A stretch of DNA of 64,000 nucleotides from Paraburkholderia tuberum STM678 (GTDB lineage: Bacteria > Pseudomonadota > Gammaproteobacteria > Burkholderiales > Burkholderiaceae), in the NCBI RefSeq assembly GCF_902833905.1, contig NZ_CADFGP010000001.1:248001-312000 (forward strand), read 5' to 3'. The notes beneath the pieces were generated by a model. The model did not search any database. It was not told the DNA's origin and saw nothing but the letters and a program-made list of their open reading frames with translations. Made by a program: the position numbers and the translations under genes. Below are positions 9,164 through 17,995 of this stretch, piece after piece. Numbering within the stretch: position 1 is the stretch's first letter; each line of letters opens with the position of its first letter.

Positions 9164-9186
9164 GAGTCGGGGCTCCAGGTCCTGCT

Positions 9187-9534
9187 TTACTGCGCCAGCG
9201 CGGAATCGAGCTGCCGCTCGATGTCCTTGAGATAGGTGCGCGACGCATCGGAGACGACGAGGCGCGGCGTGGGCATCGCGCAGCGGCAATCGTGCTGGTG
9301 CGTCTTTTTCTTGTTGTGCGACGTCGAGCGCGGCGCGGGAAGATCGTCGTCGTCGCCGGTGGAGGGCGGCAGCATGGAGAGCGTGGGCAGCGGCGGGTAG
9401 ACCTTGTCCGCAGAGGCTGTGGTGGCAGCGGTGGCAGTGCCGGCCGCAGTCGCAGGCGCGCTGGCAGCGGGCTGGCCCGCCCATGCGGCCGGACTTAAGC
9501 ATAGCGATGCCGCGGCGAAAGCAATCAGGCGCAT
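9187..9534 (-). CDS. Small secreted protein, unknown function
   Basis: A 115-residue protein not matched to a family. Residues 1-19 are a signal peptide (cleavage near AWA). A low-complexity Ala/Thr/Pro region follows, then a polar patch with SHNKKKTHQHDCRC, containing His and two Cys, and a C-terminal helix (RTYLKDIERQLDSALAQ). A GGGAG ribosome site precedes the ATG at 9534. It lies 4 bases after the lipoprotein gene and 23 bases before the lytic transglycosylase gene, so it is almost certainly co-transcribed. Envelope-spanning assembly is the likely context; function unknown. Confidence 0.72.
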   Translation of the reverse strand: MRLIAFAAASLCLSPAAWAGQPAASAPATAAGTATAATTASADKVYPPLPTLSMLPPSTGDDDDLPAPRSTSHNKKKTHQHDCRCAMPTPRLVVSDASRTYLKDIERQLDSALAQ

Positions 9535-9538
9535 CGTG

Positions 9539-9913
9539 TCAGCTCCCCGCACGTAGCGGCTGGATCGAGACGCTGTACGTCTGGTTCGTGCCGCTCGTCA
9601 GGTTTTCGAGCGTGGGTTTGAGCCCCTGCTGCGGCACGCCCCGCCAGATCGCCTGGTTGATGTACTTGAAGTCCTGGCCCAGCGCCGTTACGCGGATCAC
9701 AGTGGGCTGCTTCTGCGCGGCGGCGAGCGCACCTGCCTTGGCGAGCACCGTAGTCAGTTGCGGATCGCGCGCGCCGAGTGCATCGGCGGGAATGTCGAAC
9801 TTCATGATCACGTCCGACACCGCAGGTTTCTCGGCTTGAGCCGTATTGGGCTGCTGCAGTTGTGCGCAGCCTGTTACAAACATTACGGCAAGTAAGAGCA
9901 CAGCGCGCGTCAC
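9539..9913 (-). CDS. Lipoprotein, unknown function
   Basis: A 124-residue predicted lipoprotein starting at a GTG (TRAVLLLAVMFVTGC), with lipobox VTGC putting the lipidated Cys at residue 15. A GGAG ribosome site lies upstream. The mature part contains one compact domain (VIRVTALGQDFKYINQAIWR, TYSVSIQPLRAGS). Position first in an operon with a secreted protein and a VirB1-like transglycosylase suggests a type IVb pilus or secretion accessory lipoprotein; this is inference. Longer in-frame readings back to 10168 would have no signal sequence. Confidence 0.75.
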   Translation of the reverse strand: MTRAVLLLAVMFVTGCAQLQQPNTAQAEKPAVSDVIMKFDIPADALGARDPQLTTVLAKAGALAAAQKQPTVIRVTALGQDFKYINQAIWRGVPQQGLKPTLENLTSGTNQTYSVSIQPLRAGS

Positions 9914-10164
9914 GTCGGGGTCTCCAAAGTTTCGTAGCGATGTACGCGTTTTCGGCTTGGGATGCCGAGACTTGATACCTGGGGGCAAACGTTTGCGAAA
10001 AAAGAAAGAGTTCGCTCTTGCGGCGCCGCTTCCCGGAAGGTTGCTGCGTGCACCTCCGCCTTCGAGCAGAGAACTTCTTGCCCTGTCGGGTAAAGCCACA
10101 GCGATTGCTACGCGTACGCTCGTCGGGACGCGATCGACCTGACGCCCCAACCCGACGAACCGAC

Positions 10165-10779
10165 TCACGCATACCGCGCGAGAAACATATCCGCCGCCGC
10201 TTCCGCGATGCGCTTCTGCTCCTTGGCATCGAGCGGCACTTGCCCCATCGCCACTTGCGGCCAGAAGGCAAAAGCCTTCACGAGCCCCTGCAACTGCAGT
10301 GCCGCGAAGACGGGGTCATCGGTCTTGATGCGGCCGTCCGCGGCGGCCGCCCGGACCCACGCCGTCAGATCTTCCTCGCGTTCGCCCATGCGAGCGACCA
10401 TGTCCCGCGCGCGCTCCGGCGAATGGATGCCAGCCGCGATCGCCACCCGTGCAAGCGACAAAAAGGACTCGTCGTGAAGCAGCCGCAGCTTGCGCTCCAG
10501 CAGATCGAGCAACTGCGCGCGCAACGGTTGGTCAGCACGATAAGAGGGTGCATCGCCGTCATGGCTCGCATCCCACAGTTGATGGAGAATCGCCGCGAAA
10601 AGTGCTTCCTTGCTCGGGAAATGGTTATAGACCGTGCGCTTCGAGACATTCGCGCGGGCGGCGATACGGTCCATGCTGGTAGCGTCGTAGCCGGCCGCGA
10701 GGAATTCCTTGATGGCGGCAGCGACGATCGCGACGCGCTTTCGGTCAGTCAGACGTTGGGGGCGGGCACAGGATTCCAT
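10165..10779 (-). CDS. TetR-family transcriptional regulator
   Basis: A 204-residue regulator with an N-terminal helix-turn-helix (FLAAGYDATSMDRIAARANV, SKRTVYNHFPSKEALF) and a C-terminal ligand domain of the type seen near multidrug and stress genes. It is transcribed away from the metallo-beta-lactamase-fold gene at 10864. Two matching palindromes in the 84-base gap (10790-10805 and 10824-10839) are probably its operators, so it likely represses both itself and the hydrolase. Ligand unknown. Confidence 0.92.
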   Translation of the reverse strand: MESCARPQRLTDRKRVAIVAAAIKEFLAAGYDATSMDRIAARANVSKRTVYNHFPSKEALFAAILHQLWDASHDGDAPSYRADQPLRAQLLDLLERKLRLLHDESFLSLARVAIAAGIHSPERARDMVARMGEREEDLTAWVRAAAADGRIKTDDPVFAALQLQGLVKAFAFWPQVAMGQVPLDAKEQKRIAEAAADMFLARYA

Positions 10780-10789
10780 CCAACGATTT

Positions 10790-10805
10790 TACACTGAGCA
10801 GTTTA
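10790..10805. promoter_or_regulatory. TetR operator, imperfect copy
   Basis: TACACTGAGCAGTTTA matches the pattern TACACT-N4-AGTGTA with one mismatch. It lies 11 bases in front of the tetR start, so occupation would block that gene's promoter or ribosome site. Confidence 0.65.
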
Positions 10806-10823
10806 CTTTTCTTTAAGATAATC

Positions 10824-10839
10824 TACACTGCCGAGTGTA
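10824..10839. promoter_or_regulatory. TetR operator, perfect copy
   Basis: TACACTGCCGAGTGTA has perfect 6-bp arms around a 4-base spacer, 34 bases (about three helical turns) centre to centre from the copy at 10790-10805. It sits 24 bases before the hydrolase start at 10864. Confidence 0.7.
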
Positions 10840-10863
10840 CATTTTCTTCGGAAGGTCAACTTC

Positions 10864-11994
10864 ATGACGTCGCTTCCCGCCTTTGTCCGCCGAATGCTCG
10901 GCGTGAACGCCGCACAGCGCAGCCGCGCGAGGTTCAGCCTGTCGCCGCAGCATGACGGCGAGCGCTTTCGCAACGTCAAGCCGCGTCCGGCGGAAAGCCT
11001 GCGCAAAACGCTCGGCCTCGCGTGGACGGTGCTGTTCAACAAGCCGCGCGGCACCGTGCCGGCCGACGCGTTGCCGGTCGAAAGGCTGACGCGCGCGCAA
11101 CTCGACGCGGCGCCCGACCGCAGCCTGTACCGGCTCGGTCATTCGACGATGCTGCTGAAGTTGCGCGGCAAGTTCTGGCTGACCGATCCCGTGTTCGCCG
11201 AGCGGGCGTCTCCGTTCCGCAATCTCGGTCCGAAGCGCTTTCATGCGCCGCCGATCTCACTCGACGATTTGCCGCCGCTGCACGGCGTGATCCTGTCGCA
11301 CGATCACTACGACCATCTCGACCGCGAAACCGTGCTGATACTGGCGCAGCGTACCGAGGTGTTTTTGACGCCGCTTGGGGTCGGCGACCGGCTCATCGAA
11401 TGGGGTATCGACGCGGCAAAGGTCCGGCAATTCGACTGGTGGCAGGGCACGGAGGTCGAGGGTATCGAGTTCACCGCGACGCCCGCGCAGCACTTCTCCG
11501 GGCGCAGCCTGTTCGACGGCAACCGGACGTTGTGGGCGTCGTGGGTGATCGTCGATCACGATGTGCGCGTGTTTTTCAGCGGCGACACCGGTTACTTCAA
11601 GGGTTTCAGCGCGATCGGCGAGCGCCTCGGACCATTCGACGTCACGTTGATCGAAACCGGCGCGTACGACGCGATGTGGCCATACGTCCATATGCAGCCC
11701 GAAGAAACCGTGCAGGCGCATATCGACCTGCGCGGCCGCTGGCTCGTGCCGATCCATAACGGCACCTTCGACCTCGCGATGCATCGCTGGCAGGAGCCGT
11801 TCGAAAGGGTGACGGGGCTGGCGCTCGCGCGCGGCGTCGCGCTGTCGACACCGCGCATGGGCGAGCGGCTCGATCTGACCGCGGTGCATCGCGGCGAACG
11901 CTGGTGGCGCGACGTTGCGCAAACCGCTGCCGTGCCGAAGGCTTCGTGGCGGATGTGCGCGTCGCGCGGGGTCCAGGAGGGGGAGTCGTCCTGA
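10864..11994 (+). CDS. Metallo-beta-lactamase-fold hydrolase (NAPE-PLD-like)
   Basis: A 376-residue MBL-fold metal hydrolase. The binuclear metal motif HxHxDH is visible as SHDHYDHLD (His146, His148, Asp150, His151), with further ligands in ATPAQHFSGRS and FFSGDTGYF. The late VPIHNGTFDLAMH supplies the last conserved His. This arrangement and length match the YjfR/UlaG and NAPE-phospholipase D-like branch, whose bacterial members act on phosphodiester or lactone substrates. No signal peptide is evident. It is divergent from a TetR gene and shares its operators, so expression is probably ligand-induced. Substrate unknown. Confidence 0.9.
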   Translation: MTSLPAFVRRMLGVNAAQRSRARFSLSPQHDGERFRNVKPRPAESLRKTLGLAWTVLFNKPRGTVPADALPVERLTRAQLDAAPDRSLYRLGHSTMLLKLRGKFWLTDPVFAERASPFRNLGPKRFHAPPISLDDLPPLHGVILSHDHYDHLDRETVLILAQRTEVFLTPLGVGDRLIEWGIDAAKVRQFDWWQGTEVEGIEFTATPAQHFSGRSLFDGNRTLWASWVIVDHDVRVFFSGDTGYFKGFSAIGERLGPFDVTLIETGAYDAMWPYVHMQPEETVQAHIDLRGRWLVPIHNGTFDLAMHRWQEPFERVTGLALARGVALSTPRMGERLDLTAVHRGERWWRDVAQTAAVPKASWRMCASRGVQEGESS

Positions 11995-12171
11995 GGTCGT
12001 TGGCACCGCCACGTCTTTGCGGCGCACGAGAGCGCCCGAGCGGACTGTTTCGCGGCGGCGCGCTGGTGCGGCGCGCGCACGTTGCCGTTCCCGCCGAGGC
12101 GCTCGCGACCTCGAAGTACGCTCCGTCGGAACTGTCCGTCGCGGCGTGATACGCAACGGTCGATCTGCGGG

Positions 12172-13035
12172 TTAATTCTTCAGGTCGGCGAGAATGCGTT
12201 CCGCGAGAAAATCGCACACGGGCCGTTTCGAAGCGGCACTTCGCGCCAGCACGACTTCAAGCGTGCCGATTTCCGGCAGGCCATTCGCGGTTCCCAGCAG
12301 CGAGAAGTGAGCCGGTACCGCGCACTTGGCCAAAGGAGTCACCGCGAGTCCGGCCTCGGCCATCGTCAGCAGACCCAGCAGACTCGGACTTTCATACGAG
12401 GTTCGATACGTGATGCGCGCGCGCTCCAGGCTCCGGATGGCTTTCTCCCGCGCGACGCTGCCGGGCAAAAACACGGCGATCGGCAAGGGCCTTTCACGCC
12501 AGATCTCGGTCGCGCCTGGCGCGGCGGCCCAGACCATCGGTTCGTGACGCAGGAACTCGCCGTGCAATCCTTTCACGCGCGTGGCGCAGACGAGATCGAC
12601 CGTGCCGTCTTTCAACATGGGCTCGAGAGCGACGCTTGGCAGGCCCACTACCTGAATCTCCACCTTCGGATAGGTCGCCGAAAATTTCTTGAGGATCGGC
12701 GGGAACAGTGACGTCGCATAGTCGTCAGGCACGCCGATCACCACGCGTCCGGTCACGTCGGGCCGTACCACCGCTGCCCACGCTTCGTCGCGCAGGGCGA
12801 TCATCCGCCGCGCGTAGGTCAACAGCATTTCGCCGTCCTGCGTCGGCACCACGCTGCGAGGCTTGCGCATGAAAAGCGCCTTGCCGAGCGCCGTCTCGAG
12901 CGTCTTGATCTGCATGCTCACCGCCGATTGCGAACGATGCACGACCTGCGCCGCGCGACTGATCGTGCCGGCGTCCGCGACCGCGATGATCATGGACAGC
13001 ACGTCCAGATCGAGCGCTTTCATTTCCGTTGCCAT
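12172..13035 (-). CDS. LysR-family transcriptional regulator
   Basis: A 287-residue LysR regulator: winged helix-turn-helix at about residues 8-65 (GTISRAAQVVHRSQSAVSMQ) and effector-binding domain from about 90 (GRVVIGVPDDYATSLFPPIL). It is divergent from the alpha/beta hydrolase gene at 13132 with a 96-base gap, the classic LysR-target layout. It is convergent with the MBL hydrolase; the 177 bases between them hold nothing recognisable. Confidence 0.95.
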   Translation of the reverse strand: MATEMKALDLDVLSMIIAVADAGTISRAAQVVHRSQSAVSMQIKTLETALGKALFMRKPRSVVPTQDGEMLLTYARRMIALRDEAWAAVVRPDVTGRVVIGVPDDYATSLFPPILKKFSATYPKVEIQVVGLPSVALEPMLKDGTVDLVCATRVKGLHGEFLRHEPMVWAAAPGATEIWRERPLPIAVFLPGSVAREKAIRSLERARITYRTSYESPSLLGLLTMAEAGLAVTPLAKCAVPAHFSLLGTANGLPEIGTLEVVLARSAASKRPVCDFLAERILADLKN

Positions 13036-13080
13036 GATGGTTGATATCAGAAAAGTAGATCGATTCCATCAATATTATGC
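13035..13080. promoter_or_regulatory. Probable LysR binding region in divergent promoter
   Basis: The AT-rich spacer holds nested inverted repeats, TGATGG (13035-13040) with CCATCA (13066-13071) and TTGAT (13041-13045) with ATCAA (13068-13072). Such dyads between divergent LysR and target genes are typical binding sites. The exact site is uncertain. Confidence 0.4.
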
Positions 13081-13131
13081 GATTTTCTTTTGCGAGCACA
13101 CCCTCGATAGTGGCGACAAAGGAGCCCTGTG

Positions 13132-13995
13132 ATGAATGCACGTATCAGCCCATCGATTCTGGCCTCGGCCGTTGGCGCGTCCGCGCCATCGTTTGTGACC
13201 ACCGCATCGAGTCTTGCGATACCGTATGTCGAGTCCGGGCGCGGCGAGCCGATGGTGTTCGTGCACGGCTCGCTTTGCGACTATCGCTATTGGGACGCCC
13301 AGATGGCCTCCCTGTCGGGCGGGTTTCGCTGCTTCGCGCCGAGCTTGAGCCATTACTGGCCCGAGATCGATGCATTTGGACACAGCGACTTCAGTTGGGA
13401 GGCGCACGTCGAGGAAATTGCCGGATTCATCACGGCGCTCGACCTTGCTCCCGTTCATCTGGTCGGTCACTCGCGGGGTGGGTGCGTGGCTTTCCATCTC
13501 GCGCGCGAATTTCCGCGCCTCGTGAAAACGCTGACGCTAGCCGATCCCGGCGGCCCGCTGCAAACCGAACCGAGGGGGCAGCCCGCGTTCATGCCGCCGG
13601 CGACCAACGTGTTGCGCGCACGGGTCGCGGAACTGATCGAGCGGGGCGAGTTCGACGCCGGCTTGTCGATGTTCGTCGACTCGGTGAGCATGCCGGGGTT
13701 CTGGAACAAAAGCCCGGAGAGCTTTCGTCGCATGGCGCTCGACAACGCGCTCACGCTGCCAAAGCAGTTGCTCGATCCGCTTCCCGCCTATACGCCGGAA
13801 GCCGCGCGCGATATCAAGTGCCGTACGTTGTTGATCGACGGCCAGAAAAGTCCCCGTATGTTCCGCAATACTGTCGACAAGCTCGAACAGTGGATCGAGT
13901 TTGCCGAACGCGAAACGATCGACGGTGCGTCGCATGGGATGAATGTCGCGAGACCGGATGCGTTCAACAGGGCGGTTGCGACTTTCGCGGCGTAG
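13132..13995 (+). CDS. Alpha/beta hydrolase
   Basis: A 287-residue alpha/beta hydrolase. The oxyanion region FVHGSLCDYRYW, nucleophile elbow LVGHSRGGCVAF (Ser), and catalytic His in DGASHGMNVARPDAF are all present, so it looks active. The ATG at 13132 has GGAG seven bases upstream and is preferred to the GTG at 13129. A divergent LysR gene probably controls it. Substrate cannot be deduced; esterase, lactonase and C-C hydrolase functions all occur in this family. Confidence 0.92.
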   Translation: MNARISPSILASAVGASAPSFVTTASSLAIPYVESGRGEPMVFVHGSLCDYRYWDAQMASLSGGFRCFAPSLSHYWPEIDAFGHSDFSWEAHVEEIAGFITALDLAPVHLVGHSRGGCVAFHLAREFPRLVKTLTLADPGGPLQTEPRGQPAFMPPATNVLRARVAELIERGEFDAGLSMFVDSVSMPGFWNKSPESFRRMALDNALTLPKQLLDPLPAYTPEAARDIKCRTLLIDGQKSPRMFRNTVDKLEQWIEFAERETIDGASHGMNVARPDAFNRAVATFAA

Positions 13996-14036
13996 CCCGG
14001 TTGACGGGAGAGTGCTCCGGCGTGCACGCTGGTTTT

Positions 14037-14495
<459 letters not shown>

Positions 14496-14809
14496 CTGGC
14501 ACGGTCGTAGTCCGCGCTTTGCTTCACGAGCCGCGCACCCACTTCGGGACGCGCCAGCGATTTCGACGGCTTCAGCCGAAGCGCGCTGCCTCTTCATTGG
14601 GCGGCCAGCGGCAGCCGGACACAGTTCTTGCTCGCGTATTCATCGATTCATCAATTCGGCGGGGCCAGGCGCAAAGCCGGCACGCATAGTGCTGACACGC
14701 GAGCGCCGTCGTGCCAGCGGGCGACTCGGGCGCAGCGTCGAGCGAACCCGCGGTCACGACAATGCCCGAGGCCACGCAACCGGGCCCTCGACCACAAGGA
14801 GGACTTTCA
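14496..14809. other. Non-coding gap between livF remnant and DUF3022-like gene
   Basis: About 310 bases with no convincing gene. Short minus-strand readings look like scraps of other proteins (for example YASKNCVRLPLAAQ followed by a stop near 14600), consistent with decayed DNA attached to the livF remnant. The GGAGG site at 14799-14803 belongs to the next gene. Confidence 0.5.
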
Positions 14810-15187
14810 ATGAAAGACATCGATCTGAACCAGCGCGTCGAAGAAATCGAACTGGCTCTTTCCACGCTATTCGAGTCGCCGAAGGCGCCCGCGATCAGCA
14901 GCTACGACGACGGCCGGACGTTCTTCATCCAGGCCTCCTGGGTCGTCGAGTCACATGGCGACACGACGCTGGATGCGCGATGCGTGCTCACACTCCACTT
15001 TTCGGATTCGCAGATTCAGCGTTACGCGCAGATGGACACGGCACAACGTATCCTCGTGCGCGAACGCCTCTGCCAAATGGTCCGCGATCGACCCCGACCG
15101 GAAGGCGGTGAGTTGCCCTTGCGAGGAGAGTGCGCCGAAGACCTGCAGGTGGAGGATCGGCTGCTGGATGTCGACGATCAGCTCTGA
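14810..15187 (+). CDS. Small conserved protein, DUF3022-like
   Basis: A 125-residue protein resembling the DUF3022 family of small Burkholderia proteins of unknown function. The ATG at 14810 has an excellent ribosome site (aaggaggactttca). The sequence is acidic and mixed alpha/beta, with SYDDGRTFFIQASWVVES and TLHFSDSQIQRYAQMDTAQR in the core. No signal or membrane segment is seen. It stands alone on the plus strand, facing a group of small minus-strand genes. Confidence 0.85.
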   Translation: MKDIDLNQRVEEIELALSTLFESPKAPAISSYDDGRTFFIQASWVVESHGDTTLDARCVLTLHFSDSQIQRYAQMDTAQRILVRERLCQMVRDRPRPEGGELPLRGECAEDLQVEDRLLDVDDQL

Positions 15188-15299
15188 TCCATCGCGGACG
15201 GCGTGCGACCGCGGCCTGGCGATTGGCTGTCCGAGCCGGCAGCCGCCTGCCAATCGAGTTGCGCCCGAATCTCCACGATGTAGCGAGGTCGAAAAGTGA

Positions 15300-15554
15300 C
15301 TAGCACGATTCTTCGCTCGGGACCGGGGGCGGGAGCGACTCGAGCAACTTCACGAGCCTTGCCTGCTGCTGCGGAGTCAGTCCTTGAGTAGCGCTCACCT
15401 GCTGAACACGCGCGCGCCAGTAGGTCCGGCTGAACAACGAATCCGCGCCATCGGAGGACAGGATCCGTTCGAGATGGGAAATCGCATCTCCAGCGGTCAG
15501 GGGTGTATAGGGGCTCTCCCTGTCCGGGGGCCCTTTCTTGATTGTTGTTTTCAT
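15300..15554 (-). CDS. Small hypothetical protein
   Basis: An 84-residue protein, not recognised. It has a basic N-terminus (MKTTIKKGPPDRES), a central helical part (GDAISHLERILSSDGAD) and a Gln-rich helix (QGLTPQQQARLVKLLESL). No signal peptide or known motif. Frame quality and amino acid make-up look genuine, and the opposite-strand frame is less protein-like. It lies among other small genes. Confidence 0.6.
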   Translation of the reverse strand: MKTTIKKGPPDRESPYTPLTAGDAISHLERILSSDGADSLFSRTYWRARVQQVSATQGLTPQQQARLVKLLESLPPPVPSEESC

Positions 15555-15654
15555 CCACTTCTCTCAGGTGGTGACCGGCCGGGTCCGGTCGTATACGTCC
15601 GGCTTCAATTGGCCGGTTCGTGCCAAACAACCCATGCGGGGCGCGCGCCCGCCA

Positions 15655-15676
15655 GCTACCTGACGGGCCAGGTAGC
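15655..15676. repeat. Perfect hairpin, 8-bp stem
   Basis: GCTACCTG (15655-15662) and CAGGTAGC (15669-15676) flank the 6-base loop ACGGGC. It lies between two small minus-strand genes. There is no T-run, so it is not a standard terminator. Confidence 0.6.
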
Positions 15677-15688
15677 ATGACGCGCGCG

Positions 15689-15710
15689 GGGTCGCGTGGC
15701 GACGCGACCC
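15689..15710. repeat. Perfect hairpin, 9-bp stem
   Basis: GGGTCGCGT (15689-15697) pairs with ACGCGACCC (15702-15710) around a GGCG loop. It begins 26 bases beyond the stop of the minus-strand gene at 15736, where a terminator or 3'-end stabiliser would lie, but no T-run follows. Confidence 0.6.
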
Positions 15711-15735
15711 ATTGCTAGCGGCACGGCCCCGGTGT

Positions 15736-16002
15736 TCAGCAAAGCTCCGCGGCGGCCACCCACGGCATCGTCTCGAACTGCCTGAGAACGGTGTGCAGCG
15801 ATCCGGAGAGCCTGTCGGCAAACGCGATCGTCATGTCTTCGACGTCACGTTTACGGTTGCTCGTAATCCGTACGTCCTCGATGGCATCCGCGACCGGCAT
15901 CAATACCTGCCACACTGCGGCGACCCGCATGCAGCCGCGCCTCGCACGAACCGTAATCTGATGGCCTGTGGCCTTTAGTTGTCCGGGGGTTTCCGGTGTC
16001 AT
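15736..16002 (-). CDS. Small conserved hypothetical protein, possibly ACT-like
   Basis: An 88-residue protein. The order of predicted strands and helices (ITVRARRGCMRVAAVWQVL, AIEDVRITSNRKRDVEDMTI, LSGSLHTVLRQFETMPWV) looks like a beta-alpha-beta-beta-alpha-beta fold of the ACT type, but this is inference. No signal peptide. Transcribed in the same direction as the tiny membrane protein gene 50 bases upstream, so the two may be co-expressed. Confidence 0.65.
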   Translation of the reverse strand: MTPETPGQLKATGHQITVRARRGCMRVAAVWQVLMPVADAIEDVRITSNRKRDVEDMTIAFADRLSGSLHTVLRQFETMPWVAAAELC

Positions 16003-16052
16003 TCTTCAGCCCTCTCGATGTATCTGATTTGTTATTGGCACGGACGATGCAT

Positions 16053-16211
16053 CTACATTCGCCCGCGCGGTTGATGCCACCACTCATGATGATCCAGATG
16101 TCGTAGCAGTCGTGCCCGTCTGCGCTCACGGCGATAGTGATCAATCACCATCAGCATTGCGATGCTGAGGGCCGAGCCCCCAATGATCAGGCCCATCCAG
16201 GTCTCACTCAT
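16053..16211 (-). CDS. 52-residue single-span membrane protein
   Basis: A short gene read directly from the minus strand: ATG at 16211, stop TAG at 16053-16055. The product starts MSETWMGLIIGGSALSIAML, a single membrane helix of about 18 residues, followed by a strongly basic cytoplasmic tail (HYRRERRRARLLRHLDHHEW) rich in Arg and His. An AGAGGAA ribosome site precedes the ATG at suitable spacing. Charge distribution fits an N-out/C-in anchor. Function unknown; it lies between an 88-residue conserved protein and phbB. Confidence 0.65.
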   Translation of the reverse strand: MSETWMGLIIGGSALSIAMLMVIDHYRRERRRARLLRHLDHHEWWHQPRGRM

Positions 16212-16305
16212 GACACGTTCCTCTCATGGAAGCACAGGGGTGTTGCGTGAATGGTTCACGCCGCTTCGTCCGATGTTCCGGCGCATACCGGCGCGGTGTG
16301 TCGCG

Positions 16306-17049
16306 TTACTGCATGTGCTGGCCACCGTTGATCGCGATGTTGGAGCCGGTCACGAAGCCGGCATCATCCGAGCAGAGATAGAGCACGAGCGCCGCGACTT
16401 CCTCGGGCTTGCCGAGACGGCCCATCGGGATATGCGGCAGGACCTTCGTATCGAGAATCTCCTGCGGAATCGCGGTGACCATCCTGGTGGCCAGGTAGCC
16501 CGGCGAAATCGTGTTGACGGTGACCCCTTTGCGCGCCACTTCCAGTGCCAGCGACTTGGTGAAGCCGTGCATGCCGGCCTTGGCCGCGGCGTAGTTGGTC
16601 TGGCCGACCGAGCCTTTTGAACCGTTGACGGACGAAATATTGACGATGCGCCCCCAGCCTCGTGCGACCATCTCTTCGCACAGCGGCTTGGTCATGTTGA
16701 AGACCGAATCGAGGTTCGTGCGAATGACCGCATCCCAGTTCACCTTGTCCATCTTCCTGAGGGTCATGTCCTGGGTGATCCCCGCGTTGTTGATCAGGAT
16801 GTCGACCGGGCCGACCTCCGCCCGAACCTTGTCCGCGCAACGCTGGCATGAGTCGTAGTCGGCCACATCGACCGGGTAAGCGCGGAAGCTCCGGCCCTGA
16901 GTTTCCATGTCAGCCAGCCATTTGTCCGCACCGGTGTTGTTCGGCGAGTGCGTGACTACCACCGCATACCCTGCGTCGTGCAGTTTCGTACTGATCGCTT
17001 CTCCCAGGCCGCCCATGCCGCCCGTTACTACTACGATTCGTTTCGTCAT
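16306..17049 (-). CDS. phbB: Acetoacetyl-CoA reductase (NADPH), PhbB type
   Basis: A 247-residue short-chain dehydrogenase close to PhbB, which reduces acetoacetyl-CoA to (R)-3-hydroxybutyryl-CoA for polyhydroxybutyrate synthesis. The cofactor motif VVTGGMGGLGEAIS, the NNAG motif (ILINNAGITQDMTLRKM), the catalytic Ser of IVNISSVNGSKGSVGQ and the YAAAK tetrad are all present. Length and sequence match PhbB better than FabG (conserved MTLRKM and SVNGSKGSVGQTNYAAAK). The ATG at 17049 is chosen over an upstream start because the family begins MTKR. No phbA or phbC lies beside it, so it may be an extra copy. Confidence 0.92.
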   Translation of the reverse strand: MTKRIVVVTGGMGGLGEAISTKLHDAGYAVVVTHSPNNTGADKWLADMETQGRSFRAYPVDVADYDSCQRCADKVRAEVGPVDILINNAGITQDMTLRKMDKVNWDAVIRTNLDSVFNMTKPLCEEMVARGWGRIVNISSVNGSKGSVGQTNYAAAKAGMHGFTKSLALEVARKGVTVNTISPGYLATRMVTAIPQEILDTKVLPHIPMGRLGKPEEVAALVLYLCSDDAGFVTGSNIAINGGQHMQ

Positions 17050-17705
17050 CCTTTCCATCCGTGATCGTAATGTCTGCGAGGATCGTGAATACCCAATGGC
17101 CGTCTCGCATACCCGCCATCGCTTTGCCACAATGCGCTGGCGCCTCCAGCGTCGAGGGAGGAACGGCTGCGGCATTGATTGAACTGCGCGGGTTTTTATA
17201 GGCTTGTGGTATTGCGCGAATGGAGCCGGGTGCGTCAGCTCGCGGCGATATGCCGCGCCGGCGCACTGCTCAAAGATTCCAGATGCCCCGAATGGTGTTT
17301 CTCGCCTGCCGGTTCAGGGCGGCGAGTTTCTGTGCCCTTCAAACGCTTCGCTGGCGAGCGAAAGAAAAATCGACGCATTCGTTCGGCAGAATTTCAGCAA
17401 AACTTCGGACGAAAGGTCTTTCATTGCTTCTCCCTGAATTGATTTCGAACCCGCTTGCCCCGGAGACGACATGCGCAATGAATGTGCTGAATGTCGGTCG
17501 GAGAGGATTCCGGAGCAAAAGTGTTATAAGTAAGACTAAATAAACACCACAAAACCAGTTCGGCCCGGATCGCACTTCTGATCGTCGGTATTCAACAGTC
17601 GAATGACGACACGGTGTCCATAATCGGGTCGCGGCCGATCGGTTGGCCATAACCCTCGTCAATCCTGCCGTGCCACTGACCGGATGCTTCGCCCTCTACT
17701 TCAAC

Positions 17706-17720
17706 TGTCATGAAATGACA
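17706..17720. promoter_or_regulatory. 6-3-6 palindrome
   Basis: TGTCATGAAATGACA has perfect 6-bp arms around GAA, at the edge of an AT-rich promoter-like patch. No gene starts close by, so the target is unclear. Confidence 0.45.
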
Positions 17721-17980
17721 TAACAATCGATTTTAGAAGGTTAATTCTAACTTCGAAATGTTAAATTTTTGAGAAGAAAGGCTAGGTGAATACCCTATCC
17801 AAAAGGTCGGCTGTCAGGGGCGTAGTCGCGCTAAGTCGACGTTTGAACGTCCGAACGAAGGACGCGAATGGCCAGCGATGATGAGTGCGCTCTCCGATTG
17901 CTTCGCAGAGCACCCCAACAATGTCACGAAAATGGCCGAAATGACAGGGACACTGCAGAAAGCACCACCCGGATGCATCA

Positions 17981-17995
17981 TTGCATGTTATGCAA
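17981..17995. promoter_or_regulatory. 6-3-6 palindrome
   Basis: TTGCATGTTATGCAA has perfect 6-bp arms around GTT, 275 bases from a palindrome of the same geometry. It is about 270 bases before the small gene at 18266. Confidence 0.45.

Noticed and set aside
17179..17543. Overlapping plus-strand open frames after phbB
   Set aside because: Three frames open at once, no ribosome site and no protein-like pattern; more likely non-coding.
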